Assembly: GCF_002878395.1 (NCBI RefSeq)
Contig: NC_061116.1
Span: 124,245,552 to 124,309,551, forward strand
Length of the DNA: 64,000 nucleotides
DNA from: Capsicum annuum
Taxonomy: Eukaryota; Streptophyta; Magnoliopsida; Solanales; Solanaceae
Direction of reading: 5' to 3'
The notes under the pieces are model-generated. The model ran no database searches, was not told the origin of the DNA, and worked only from the letters and a program-made list of their open reading frames with translations. Shown here piece after piece: positions 46,449 through 58,289 of this stretch (position 1 is the first letter of the stretch; each line of letters begins with the position of its first letter). The translations under genes were made by a program, and so were the position numbers.

Positions 46449-49222
46449 TATAAGACCCCGCAAAATTCTCTCATAGAATGAACCTTAGGGCGTGTGAAGT
46501 GAGGCGTGATTATAGCCCTAAAAGATTGAGAAAATACTTCCCAAGTAATTTGTATTTAAAACATATAGAATTTGGTTAAATTTGACTTTTCGTCATGTAG
46601 AGAATTGAATTAGCTTTCTAATGATACCAATTTCGTCCAAATCTGGCATCGGGGTAAGAAGTATGGCCATTTTACTGTGAGTTGTCAGAACCGCCCAAGT
46701 GTGACGGATGATTTGATAGACCGTCGAGTCTTCCATGGACCATATCTCAAACCGTCGAGTCTATGATAGACCGTCTCTCAAACTATCGCGACCAAGGCAG
46801 AAACTCATTTTCCTGGCACAGGTGCGACGGCCAGGATGACGGACGTCCCTGAGATCGTCGCCATTAAGATAGTATCGTATCATTTTGGCCATCGAGCGAC
46901 GGACGATCCGACGGACCGTTGAACCTACGATGGACCATCGATCTGACCAACACATCGAGGAAGTATGTCCCTTTTCTAGTCATTATGTGACGGATGACCC
47001 GACAGACCGTCGAACTTACGATGGACCATCACTCCAACCGTTGCCGACGCTGTTAAATTTTTGTAAGTCCTTTTTAAAAGGGGATTTTAGGTCTTTTCCC
47101 TTTTAACCCTCATATATATTCCAAACAAACCTGATAGACTTATTATCTCCCAAAACATCCAAAGGCTAGGGTTTCTTCAAGTGAAAATCTAAAACCCTTC
47201 TTCAAGAAATCCAAGAACTCACCATGGATTCTACAAATTGAGTTGAGATTTAAGTTCTCCAAGTTCAAAGGTTGCAAGAACTCTCTCTCAAGAGTAAGAA
47301 AAAGAGTTTAGAGCAAGCTCATCCATTCAATTTCATAATCTAAGGTATGTGGGGTTTTGAACAAGGGTAATCCTTTCATCCTTGTGCCCAAAAGGCTTAT
47401 TTAAACTATGATTTTCTGCAATCTATGAGATTTTACATGAATTTGAATTAGGGTTTTTCACCTATTATTATTGATTGCAATATTTTGATGTTTCCCATGA
47501 ATTGAGAGTCTAATGGCATGATTTTCTCATGTTTTCTTGAGAAATTGTAGCTGGGTCTATACCCCATGATTTTAATCCTTGAGAAGTTGATAGTTGAAAT
47601 GTTTGAGAAATTAAAGTATATGAGTATGTTGAGATTTTGAGACAAATTGCTGAAATTTTCAAATTTCTACATGAGTTATGAATCTATATGCTATCTATTA
47701 TGCTTTTGATGAGTTTTAACTTGAGAATGAATTATGGGTTATTGAGCCCTACTTGAGATTTGCAATTTTATGAACTCTTATGCTATAAGCACCCATGATT
47801 TGAGTATTCTGAGAATGTTGAGAAACATTTTGACCTAATGGTCATAGAGTTTTGAAATCCATTCTACTACATGAGATTACAGATTTGATTATTGGTTTCT
47901 TATTGAACCATGAGATTATTATAAAGTGGATTTTCATGAGATGATCGAGACAAACTAAAGGGAGTAGTATTTTGCACTGAGCGGGTAAGTTACTATGATT
48001 TCTTACCCCAAAACTACGTGCCATCATAGGTTGGGACTGAGGCCGAGTTTATGATTATCATTGGGCCTAAGGCCGAGTTAATATTGGGCCCGAGGCTGCT
48101 AGGTTATACTCCTTGTCAAGAATATGATGCCTCTCCCTAACGTGAGGTCTCTTCCTTAGGAGTACAAAATGTTGGACTCCATGTAGCTCGCAGGGTTTAT
48201 GTCGTTTAAGAGAAACTCCCTAAACTAAAGTATTTTCCATTGAGATAGAATATTTTCCCATAAAACTAAAGCTTTGAGATAAGACATTTTCCATTAAAAC
48301 TAAAATACATTCCCTTGATATGAGTATTTTTCCCTAAAGCTTGAAATGAGACATTTTCCTAACGTGAATGAAATGCCTTCAAGTATGTTCCAAAGTTATA
48401 TGATTTCGAATTCCAATTTTTTGAGTTCAAAAGAGTTATGAGTTCTTGAGCATTGAAAAATTTTTACCCTCCATGAGACATATGCATGAGTTGAAAGTAT
48501 TGCTTAAAGTTTTCTTTAGCCTTGAGTAATAGAATAAGAGAAGAGTACAAATTTCAAAACTGAAAGTACAATGACTCAGGAGATTGTGTTACGTGTTCCA
48601 TTTTACATGATTCATGAGCTTTGCATTTTATACTTATTCAAGCTATGTGAGTCATTACTTATTACATGCATAATTTGATTAAAGAGTATTGATGTTGTTT
48701 TACATAAATGCATGCACCACCACATACTCAGTACATTCTCAAGTACTGATCCACATATATGTCTATATGCTACATTGTCTTATAATATAGGTTCAGGTGC
48801 TCAGTCTCAATCTCATCAGTGATTTCTAAGTACCTCTATCTACATTCCTACGGTGGTGAGTCCTGATGGTTCGAGGACCTATATCCAGACTTTTCTATAT
48901 TTTGAGAGAATATGTTGTTATTTCCAATTCATGTCAAGTCAGTTGGGGACCTGTACCAACGGCTCTCTAGTTCATGGATTAGTAGAGGCTTTGTCAGACT
49001 AGCTATCAGATTGTGGTCGTTTTGAGGTTTCCAGTATTGTCGTCTTTTGGACTGAGTATTTTCTCCGTATTTCCTTTCATATGATATGACTATGCTAGTG
49101 TTTGAATTATTTTATCTTGAAATGAGTGTTATTAGTAGAAACAGGCTCAAAGGGTTAGCTTGGGGCTACTTGTAGCCTTAAGCACCGTGTGACGTCCCGA
49201 GAGGTGATTTTGGGTCATTACA
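46449..49222 (+). repeat. LTR A (solo LTR) nested in LTR B, right-arm copy
   Basis: Starts tataagaccc (G of TG mutated; TGTAAGACCC in the left arm) and ends ggtcattaca, 2774 bases. No internal genes. LTR B sequence resumes directly after it. CpG-rich cluster at 46690-47045; blocks of the gaaaatat...ttttccat type near 48230-48330. Confidence 0.78.
46690..47045. repeat. CpG-rich cgacggaccgtcg cluster in LTR A, right arm
   Basis: About a dozen variants including gatagaccgtcgag, gacggacgatccgacggaccg and cgatggaccatcg. Mirror of 33515-33850, but with different unit order in places. Confidence 0.75.
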
Positions 49223-50300
49223 CTAATTCTTAAAAGCAATCCTTGTGCTCCAAAACTACGTAGCCAGCGTAAGTTAAGACATCAAACTTGCTAGATGAGG
49301 GTAGATGAGGTGTCTTAACCTGTTAGATGAGGGTCCTGTCATTCTCATTAGAGTACCTGTTAGATGAGGGTCACTCACAGCTTGTCCTTACCAGTGGCGC
49401 GGTATTGACACCCTTCCAATTGGTGTTATAGATTGGACCCCCAAATCAGCTATAATAGTTTATTAGGGGCATGTCAGTTAAAAGACTACTTCCCACAGTT
49501 ACATTCTCAGTTTCAATCTCAGTAATAGAACTCAGATAGTTCTACAGAATCTAGACTGTCAGATACAATTACCCAGTATAGTATGGAAATCAGCTAGTTC
49601 TATTAGAATTTAGACTGTCAGATACATTCACTCAGTATCAGTTACATTAGTTATCAGTAACTCATGATATCAGTATTCAGACTCAGGAGTCAGTATTATC
49701 ACGAATTTAGTTACATTTACTTATTCATGCTTGTATTGTCACATTCATGTTAAACAGTAAGTTAGTATTATTCATGCATATGAACCCTTTGCATTCAGCC
49801 TACCGCACTAGCATACCAGTACATTCAATCGTACTGACGCATTTACTCTATGGCGTTTTATATCATAGGTTCAGAAATAGGAGCTCTAGAGCATCAATAG
49901 CATTTCAGTTTCAACAGTCAGAGTCAACAGTACGTCCTCATTATTCGAGGATATTATGATTTGATTACTTCACTTCTATAGTACTTAGTTTATTTTAGTA
50001 GTTGGAGTTAGTTGGGGACATGTCCTATCAACTCCTTATTCAAACAGTACAGTGTTAGAGGCTTTCATACTATAGTATGTTCAGACAGTTATTTAAGTTG
50101 TTTTGGTATTAATATACCGTATTTTCAGATGTTATGTTTTATCAGATATTTGAACCTTATGGCCTTTCAGACTTTTATTTTGCATTTATATAGTATATTA
50201 TGCAGTGTTCAAGTACAGATATCAGTCATGGGTTAGCTTGTGGTCCTTCGGGGTCACGTGCACCGTGTAGCATTTTGGGTGCCAGATTCGGGGCGTTACA
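49223..50300 (+). repeat. LTR B, 3' part, right-arm copy
   Basis: Resumes after LTR A and ends ggggcgttaca at 50300, the CA end of LTR B. Four direct copies of tagatgaggg or tagatgaggt lie at about 49280-49380. The end of the LTR contains the cgtgtagcattttgggtg sequence. Confidence 0.75.
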
Positions 50301-51893
50301 AGAATATTTCTGTTGTATATGATATGTATAGAAATTGTATCATTATATAGAATTTGTATTTATATAAGATGTGTATAGAAACAGTATCGTTGATGTATAA
50401 TATAATGGATGTATATCATTGTTGTATAAAATATGCTACTTTTATATGATAATTAAAAATACACTTTTTTTATCTAATGACAAAAAAAGAACAATAATTA
50501 CAATATTACACATTTATATTTGACTGTTTGAAAAAATATAAAATTTTATTTGATTAATTAATTTATAAAATTAAAAAAATAACAGCAGAGTAATTGTTTT
50601 TTTTTTCCTAAAAAAATAAACATAACTAGAACAAGGGAAAAAAAGAAAAGAAAACTATAATGAAAAAACTACAAAAAGAAATTAAAAAAAAATAGAAGAG
50701 GAAGTGGGCAAGTGGTCAGCAAAAGTGGTGTGGCTAAAATATGGGGATACAAATTCTTCAGCCATTCGGTTGGGATTAATTGCAATCGAATGGCCATTAT
50801 GTCCTTTTCCCAATTATTTTTAGCCGAATAGATATTTTAGAAACTAGTATAGAAAGGATATTTGGGTGTAATTAGTTTAATTTTACGAGTTACTTTGTGT
50901 ACTTTTTTATTTATGTTTTGATCTTGAGTATATCATTAGTTGCGACCTCATCGAACTAGTCATAAATATTTTACATTTTGTAACAACAATAGATGTCACC
51001 ACTAATTTTGTTCCTTTTGGCAACATTTATGTCTCATCGCAATAACACACACACGCACACACACATATATATAAATATATATATATGTGTGTGTGTGTGT
51101 GTCTCTGTGTGTGTATGTATAATTATATTCATAAAATAGGTAGTTAACTAGATTGATTGTATGTATGTCCTTGTATTTGATTGTTGGTTGGTCCTTGTAC
51201 ATAATCGTTGTGGAATTGGTGTTGGTTGATAATAGTTGATATAATAAGTGGTCGACTTTTGTTGAAATAGGTTGTAGGTTATTGTTAAATTGGAGATAAG
51301 ACTCAATTTGATTGTATGTATGCATGTTAACCATTTTTTATTTAGTTGAAACATATGGTAATGAATAAATAAACTTGTTAATTATTGAATGCAAGTTTGT
51401 AAATTGATAACCTATATTGAAATTGTAAAAAGGGCCATATTGATATGCATATGTGGTTGATTTAAATCATTATATGATTGTACTTGTTGATAGTACTGGT
51501 TATTGTTGTGAGTGGTTTGATAAAGATTGATTATAATAGAATTGGTGAATTTAGGAAGGAGAAGGGTAGGTACAGAGAAATAAGAGTGGTATAACACTTG
51601 GTTTGGGATAAGGATGACAAGACTACTTGTCTAGTATATTGTTACACGGACTGAGCTCTTTCCCTACAGGTCATGGCTAGTGGGTAGGCATAAGACCCTT
51701 AGCATGTGTGTACTCCATAATTTTGGAGAGTTTGACGAATCCTTGAGTGGATCGGGTTATAATTGTTATGATGTCTTTTGGCTTTCTTGAGTGAACCGGT
51801 GGTTTCACTTAATTATACATGTATTGGACTTGAAGTGAACTACTACTTGATGTTGCAAAATAATAATATGTCTTTAAAGTAATGATAAACTAA
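50301..51893 (+). repeat. LTR-like end of the Tat element, right-arm copy
   Basis: Non-coding and AT-rich, with the CA/TA microsatellite at about 51045-51118. A PBS-like tggtattacgag starts at 51896, just before gag. Taken as the 3' portion of the 5' LTR by position; not verified by an LTR pair. Confidence 0.5.
51045..51118. repeat. CA/TA/TG microsatellite, right-arm copy
   Basis: cacacacgcacacacacatatata followed by tgtgtgtgtgtgtgt. Shorter than the mirror copy at 29401-29505 and partly inverted in itself. Confidence 0.88.
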
Positions 51894-51894
51894 A

Positions 51895-53400
51895 TTGGTA
51901 TTACGAGTTATTATGGTGGTTTTTTACCTTGAATTGAGTATTAATATACATAAATGTGAGATTGGTCAACACCTTGATGCCTTGATGCCTGACACAACTG
52001 ATATATATGAGAATTTTGTAATTATTGAACAAACCATTGAAGTTGTAAGGAAATTCATTAAGGATAAAGATCTTCAAATCGCTCAATTTATGAAAAAGTT
52101 TGAGTCCTTTGTCCTTGGAGAATTGAATCACGACCCTGTTTGTCCACCTGATTATACTCTGCATAATAAGAATGTTGATGATTCACCTATTAAGTCCAAA
52201 TCACAAAAAGAAAAACAATCTACTTCGGTTATATCTTTTTCTGTTGAACAGTTGCAAGACATGATAACTAACTCTATCAGGGCACAATATGGCGGAGAAC
52301 CACAGAGTTCATTATATTACTCCAAGCCTTACACAGGGCGAATTGATTGTCTACCCATGCCTACGAACTATCAACCACCAAAGTTGCAATAATTTAATGG
52401 TAAGGGAAACCCAAGGAAATACATTGTACACTTAGTAGAAACTTGTAGCCACGCTGGAACACATGGAGACTCCTAGCAAAATAGTTTGTCCGTTTGTTAA
52501 AAGGGAATGCTTTCAACTAGTATATCGACCTGGAGCATATGTTAATTGATATTTGGTAGCTTCTCGATAAGGAATTTCTCAATTGATTTACAACACTCAA
52601 TGAACTATGAGCATGATAGAGTTGACTGGAACTAAGCAAAAAAAGAATGAGACTGTGGTGGATTACATCAATCGTTGGAGATCTTTGAGTTTGTGCTGGA
52701 AAGACCACCTGTCTTATATATCTGCTATAGAAATTTGCACTTATGCATTGGATTTTTCTATACATATTATAATGAATAAAAACACTAACATTTGAAGAAT
52801 TTGCTACACAAGCATATGACATGGAGTTAAGCATCACAATTCATGGAAAAGTGTCTCCTTTTGTTGATCTTACGAAAGAAAAGAAGGAATTTAAGAAAGG
52901 TACAACCTTAAAGATCCAGACTATAGTATTAATAGCAGTGAAAGCAACTTTAGTGAAGGTCACAATAAAGAAAATAGTGAAGGAAGACGAAACCACTAGC
53001 AAATAATAGAGGGAGGAAAAACATCACCCAACTTTGAAAGAGTTAGAAGCAAAGGTTTATCCATTTCCAGATTTAAACGTACCTATGATCCTTGATGAAT
53101 TTTTAGCCAAGAAAATCATTGATCTTCCTAAATCAATGAGGCCCGAGGAAATTAATAGGGTTAATGATCCTAAGTACTGCAAGTTTCATCATGTTATTGG
53201 CTACCCAACGGGGAAATGCATCGTCTTGAAGGAGAAAATCTTGACACTAGTAAGTAAACAGAAAATCATATTGACATGGATAAAACCGTGGATACAAATC
53301 ATGCTAGTATTGTTGATCCACAAAATTGATCCATGCCACAGACTATCGAAGCACCGACTTATTGTAATTCGGGAGCTTTAGGCCGGTTTAAATTAATATT
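51895..53400 (+). pseudogene. Tat-type gag, right-arm copy and continuation
   Basis: 51895-52392 is open for 165 codons (LQIAQFMKKFESFVLGEL, YSKPYTGRIDCLPMP). The capsid-like core follows in broken frames: 52607-52795 has MIELTGTKQKKNETVVDYINRW. 52821-53381 has MELSITIHGKVSPF and the Cys-His stretch DPKYCKFHHVIGYPTGKC. Two adjacent stops (near 53005) are absent from the left-arm copy. Unlike the left copy, the frame passes the palindrome edge at 53326 into native sequence (DPQN, then CNSGALGRFKL in another frame). Gag would form the particle. Confidence 0.8.
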
Positions 53401-53800
53401 CCAAGAAGAACCTTAGAAGGTCCAATAGAGGTAGACAATAATTCTTAAGATGATAAGGATAGTGGTTGGACTCTGGTTTATCATAAGAAAATAAGACATC
53501 AAGTGGTTTCAAGAATACCACTTCTTAACCCAAAAGTAAGGGAGAATAGTGTGCATCAGCTACGACCATAAAAAAATTTTAAGTTTAATGCTACAAAAAG
53601 GATTAATGGTTTCTTGTCACAAAAGGCCCGAAGACCTATCACATTGCATGATTTTTTTGAAAATAATTCCTTCAAGATAGACAAGTAAGGGTGACACATG
53701 TAGTTTCCAGCATAGAATAACGCAAGAAAAGCAAACAAGAGCATCATCAAACAATAGCACAAGAATATCATGTTAAGCCAGAAGTTGCACCGTGTTTTGC
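53401..53800 (+). other. Decayed gag-protease linker
   Basis: About 400 bases with stops in all frames. No domain recognised; position suggests the linker between gag and protease. Confidence 0.5.
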
Positions 53801-54320
53801 TGTAAATTGATGACTTGTTATTAGGGTTTGAATTACATAACAAGCCTTTGTTTGTTGTTGGAGCTATTAAAGAATAATAGCTCAATCGCATACTGATCGA
53901 TAATGGTTCAGTGGTTAATATCATGCCAAAGACAGTGCTAAAAAGGCATGGTATATCTATTGATATCCAAAAGTAATATAACAATCCAAGGTTTCAATTA
54001 AGAAGGACAATGAGCTATGGGAAAGATTTCTGTAGAATTATCCACTGGCAATATGAAATCAAATATTTTGATTCACGTCATAGACATCAAGAAATCATAC
54101 CATTTGTTTCTTAGATGCCCCTGGTTGCATGAAAATAAAGTAGTGACATCTATTTTGCATCACTGCATGAAGTATATGAAGAATAGTGAGGTAGTCAAAG
54201 TTGACGTTGATATCAATTGTTTTATAGAGATAGAGTCGTACTTTGCAGATGCAATATTCTACTTGGACTCTTGTGAGTTTGATGGAATCTTGGGGTTAAT
54301 TCAAAAGAAGATATAGGAGT
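53801..54320 (+). pseudogene. Tat-type protease
   Basis: LLLGFELHNKP near 53815 leads to ILIDNGSVVNIMPKTVLKRHGI near 53896-53960, the DNG[S] active-site version usual in this retrotransposon group. The C-terminal half is open at 54017-54316 with GKISVELSTGNMKSNILIHVID and FLRCPWLHENKVV, equivalent to the LLGRPWLH motif. Stops and a frame change separate the halves. It would cleave the Gag-Pol polyprotein. Confidence 0.75.
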
Positions 54321-55480
54321 GCAATCGGGTGTTGTTAAGATATCTAAAGAAAGAACTAAAAAAGTTGCCATTAAGTTCACATCATCCGAAGGAAACGTGA
54401 AAGCAAAAACGAATAAGGAGAATTTAGTCTTTTTCTATATTCCATGTGAGCATTAAAGAGAAGGACAACCCTTGCTAGAGGCATGTACTAAACAAGTTAT
54501 CTCTCCAAGGAAAGAAATGGGCCATAAAATATTTCAAATCTGAAGGACAATATGACTACCCAGTCATACAAATCCAACATATTACTCCTGAGTCATCAAA
54601 AAATGATACCTTATTTGCAAACATAAAAGGTCACATTGATCAAAAGTCTTTCACATTACTTGAAAATTAGGTTATGACTTATCCAATCTGATAAGACTAG
54701 GAGAGCTCAAAGATGAAGTCACTTATGAAAAATAAATAGCCTTACAACGATCCAAATAAAGTTTAGAAATTAGGGATATTAAGTCGCCACTCTTAAGTTT
54801 GGGTTGGGATTCAAATTCCTAGAGCCTCTTCAAATTTCAGCTAGGATGGTTAAGGAAACAACTTCATCACACCACATCTTAGCAGAAGGGGAAAAGAAGG
54901 GTTAGGAAGAGAAAATAACACAACAGACCTCAATGTTTGACCACGTAGAAAAATCAACACCTCGTGTCTCTATATTTGATAGATTGGAATACAAAGATGG
55001 AAGTAGAGCTTTGGACTGTGTGGAAGAAGATATCACCACTACGAATGCCTCTATCTTTTGTCACTTGGGAATAGCAGAAAAGCCATCATATTAAAAGAGG
55101 TTGTTGGAACACAAACAATAATATTTTTTTGAGGACATTGATGACAAGAAAATTTATAGTTCTTTCCATCACACATAAAATAAAGTCTATTTTATCAATT
55201 ACCATAGATATTCTACTAAAAGTAAGAAAAAAGAACTATTGTTTACGAACTAACATCTTGGAGAAACAAAAGAGGAGTCAGAGAAAGTCAATACATCATA
55301 TCATATAACGGTGGATAATAATTTGTACAATGATGAAATGGATGATGATGTTAAAGAAGCACTACCTCAACTAGAGGATGGGGTACAATCGACTGTAGGT
55401 GAACTCAAGGAGACAAACCTAGGTATATTGGAGAATCCACGCCTAATCTTTTTTAGGGCACTTCTTACACCATAAAAAAA
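54321..55480 (+). other. Protease-RT linker region, decayed
   Basis: Fragments of charged, low-complexity coding sequence with many stops. No domain recognised. Tat-type elements have a long variable linker here. Confidence 0.55.
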
Positions 55481-56410
55481 AGGGACTACTTCAAGTTATT
55501 AGTCGAGTACAAAGATGTCTTTGCATGGTCATACAAAGAAATTCCAGGCCTTAGTCCTAAGGTAACTATTCAATATTTAGGGATAAAAAAGGGGTCATCC
55601 TATAAAGTAGTCACAACGAGTGTTTCACCCTGAGTTAGTAACACAAATTAAAGTAGAGGTTAATAAGATCATCAAAGTCAGATCTATTAGAGAAGTGAAA
55701 TACCCATCAAGGATATCAAATATTGTACCTAACAAGAAAAACAATGGCCAAATACTTATCTGCATTGATTTTTGAGACTTGAACAAGGCATGTTCGAAAG
55801 ATGATTTCTTGATACCAATCTTAGAGCATGGTTGATGCGATGACTGGATGTGAAGCTATGACATTTATGGATGGGAATTTTAGATATAACCAAATCAGAA
55901 TGTCTCCAAGAAATGAATAATGCACTACCTTCCAAACTCCAACAAGGCATATATTTCTACAAAGTGATGCATTTTGATCTAAAGAATACGGGTGCCACTA
56001 CCAATGTTCAATTCAAAATATTTGTAATGAAATATTTCATAAGAGTGTTGAATGCTACGTTGATAACTTGGTAGTGAAGACAAAGTGCAGGGATGGCCAT
56101 CTTGCAGATCGTTGCATTGTTTCTGAGAGGTTAAGAAAATTTACCTTGGAAATAAAACCACTCAAATGCGCATTTGGAGTTGCTTTAGGAAAGTTTCTTG
56201 GATTTATTTTGCATCACTGCCAAATTAAAGTTGATCCCACAAAGATTGATGCCATTTAGAAAATGCCGAAGCCAAAGAACTTGAGAGACCTCTGCAGTCT
56301 ACAAGGAAATTTGGCATTCATTTGGAGGTTCATCTCTAACTTGGCTAGATGATGTCAACCCTTTATCCATCTAATGAAGAAAGATGCCCCTTTTTATTGG
56401 GTTTAATCAT
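55481..56410 (+). pseudogene. Tat-type reverse transcriptase
   Basis: Entry block YKDVFAWSYKEIPGL near 55510. SNIVPNKKNNGQILICIDF and LNKACSKDD lie near 55720-55800, and 55871-56074 carries a degenerate NQIRMSP block and GIYFYKVMHF. The catalytic stretch near 56056-56090 reads ECYVDNLVVKTKC, so the second Asp of YVDD is Asn. 56068-56259 continues with PLKCAFGVALGKFLGFILH. Several frameshifts are present. The wording is typical of Tat-type RT of dicots. Confidence 0.8.
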
Positions 56411-57310
56411 GTCGAATTGTTTTTGAAAGCATCAAAAGATACTTATTGAATTCACCTATATCAGGGGCACCAACTCCTAGGAGGCCATCAATACTCTACA
56501 TTACATCACTAGAGCAAGCACTTGGAGCACTTCTTGATCAAGATAATAAAGCTAAGAAGGAATAAGCATTATACTAGCTGTATCGAACCTTGATAGGAGT
56601 TGAGTTAAATTATACACCTATTTGAAAGACATGTTTGGATTTGCTTTCTGGATAAAGAAACTAAGGCATTATTTTAAAGCATACACTATCAATATAATTT
56701 CCCAAGTTGATCCCCTAAAGTTTGTAATGACTCGGCCAATACTCTCAGGACGTCTAGCAAGTGGTCTATATTATTTAACCAATATGAGATCATATACACA
56801 CCTCAAAATTCTGTGAAGGGGAAATCACTTGCTAAATTCCTCTATGATCACCACCTTCAAGAAGAATGGGAAATTTTGGATGAGTTCCTGATGAAGATGA
56901 ATTATTTACTAAAGAACTGCCGATATAGACAATGCTCTTTGATGGATCGGTATGTGAAGATGTTGTAGAGGCAGACATTGTATTAATATCACCAGAAAGA
57001 CTAACTTGCCATTTTTATTTGTTATGGGTAAAACATGTTCCAATAACATTGTAGAGTACCAATGTTTAATTATTGGCCTTTAAATGGCATCAGATATGAA
57101 GATTCCACAATTGGATATCTATGGTTACTCTAAGATGATCATAAATCAACTCTTAGGTAGTTACGAGGTAAAGAAGGAAGAGTTTTTACCATATCATCGA
57201 TATGCTACTTTTTTTCTTCAAAGGTTTCATCAAATGTTCCTAAACCTCATACCAAGAGAAGAAAACGCATGGTGGATGCTCTAGCTAACTTATCTACGAT
57301 AATGGCACTC
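56411..57310 (+). pseudogene. Two RNase H domains of the Tat element
   Basis: The first, retroviral-type RNase H at about 56440-56880 shows ALGALLDQDN, a KLRHYFKAYTI block and DPLKFVMTRPILSGRLA. The second, of the additional RVT_3/archaeal-like type, at about 56930-57310 shows LFDGSV, IVLISPERL, MASDMKIPQLDIYGYSKMII NQLLG (57084 onward) and FLNLIPREENA. Dual RNase H is known from Tat-lineage elements. Stops interrupt both, and the DGA box of the second is degraded. Confidence 0.72.
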
Positions 57311-57439
57311 AAAGAGAATTAGTCAACAAAGGTGAAAGTGAGTCATCAGTAGGTTATTACCGGTTGTATTGATCTTTAATTAGATAAAATCCTCCATACA
57401 TCTGTTTGAGTCATTAAAGAAGAAGATTGGAGAAAACCA

Positions 57440-58030
57440 CTGATTGAGTATCTAAATCATGGAAGGCTTCTCGAGGAGCCGCGGAAAAGAGCAGACATTA
57501 GGAGAAGGGAACCACGATTCATCTTCCTTGAGGGGATATTATTTTGTCATTCTTACAAAGGATTACCCTTACAGTGTCTTAACAAAAAAGAAACTCAATA
57601 AACAATGGAGGAAGCACATTCTGGCACATGTGGAGCACACCGGTTAGGGACTAAACTTTACTTTTGCATTAAAATAATGGGCTACTATCGGCCAACAATG
57701 GCGATAGACTGTCTAGAGCATGCCAAAGATGTCAAGCGTGTCAATTACATGTTGATTATATACATCAGTCTCCAGAGCATCTTCATCCAACTATATCATC
57801 ATGGCCTTTCGATGTGTGGGGAATTGATGTTGTTGGACCTCTTCCAAAGTCGTCAACACGGAAAATATACATCTTAGATGCTACTAATTATTTCTTAAGA
57901 TGTGTTGTAGCCTTGCCATTAAAAGAAGTAAAAAAGGGAAAATGTTGTTGATTTTATCATGTCAAACATAATCTTTAGGTATGGCACACCAAGATACATA
58001 GTTACTAATGATGGAACACCCTAATATTTG
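57440..58030 (+). pseudogene. Integrase of the Tat element, truncated
   Basis: From about 57440: RKRADIRRREPRFIFL, a degenerate zinc-binding region (57605-57877: YYRPTMAIDCLEHAKDV; LQSIFIQLYHHGLSMCGELMLLDLF) and then a GKYTS/YILDATNYF-equivalent block near 57860-57900. The GIPRYIVTDNG equivalent near 57990 ends in a run of changes, and recognisable homology stops at about 58025. The glutamate-containing end of the core is not found. The rest was probably lost by deletion. Confidence 0.7.
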
Positions 58031-58289
58031 AATTTCAAAAGAAATAATTCATATGAAAGCTAAAGGTCACTTTTATTTCACAAAGGAAAAAATGTCACTA
58101 CATCATAATAAGCAACAAAAAAATCCTAAGCAAATATCTAAACTATGGAAAAGGTTGAAATCTTAAAATTTGTTGAAGACTTGCCTAAACCGCCTCATTC
58201 AGCTTGGATAGTGTCTCCACTTTGTCTTCATATAATGGATGTTATTCTCTAATTGTATAAAGCTCACCCTCAAAAGTGATAATCTTTGC

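Larger units (their letters stand above)
43213..53326 (+). repeat. Right arm of the giant inverted repeat
   Basis: Mirror of 27197-37308, 10,114 bases against 10,112. At its inner end it is continuous with the EPRV transactivator frame; at its outer end (ccacaaaat|tgatcc, 53326) the gag-containing element simply continues. Both contexts look undisturbed, so this side is the probable original and the left arm the copy. Confidence 0.9.

Noticed and set aside
50012..50236. ORF at the end of LTR B and its mirror at 30198-30536, kept in both arms
   Set aside because: Conservation follows from the duplication of the LTR; no motif, and the sequence lies in a non-coding LTR end.
27197..53326. A giant foldback transposon with 10-kb terminal inverted repeats
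   Set aside because: The right arm passes into native Tat gag sequence without a boundary and no convincing target duplication flanks the structure, so duplication and rejoining explains it better.
27197..53326. Pure assembly artefact from joining two haplotypes head to head
   Set aside because: Both arms share the same unique centre and differ throughout in substitutions, stops and microsatellite form. Not fully excluded; junction reads would settle it.
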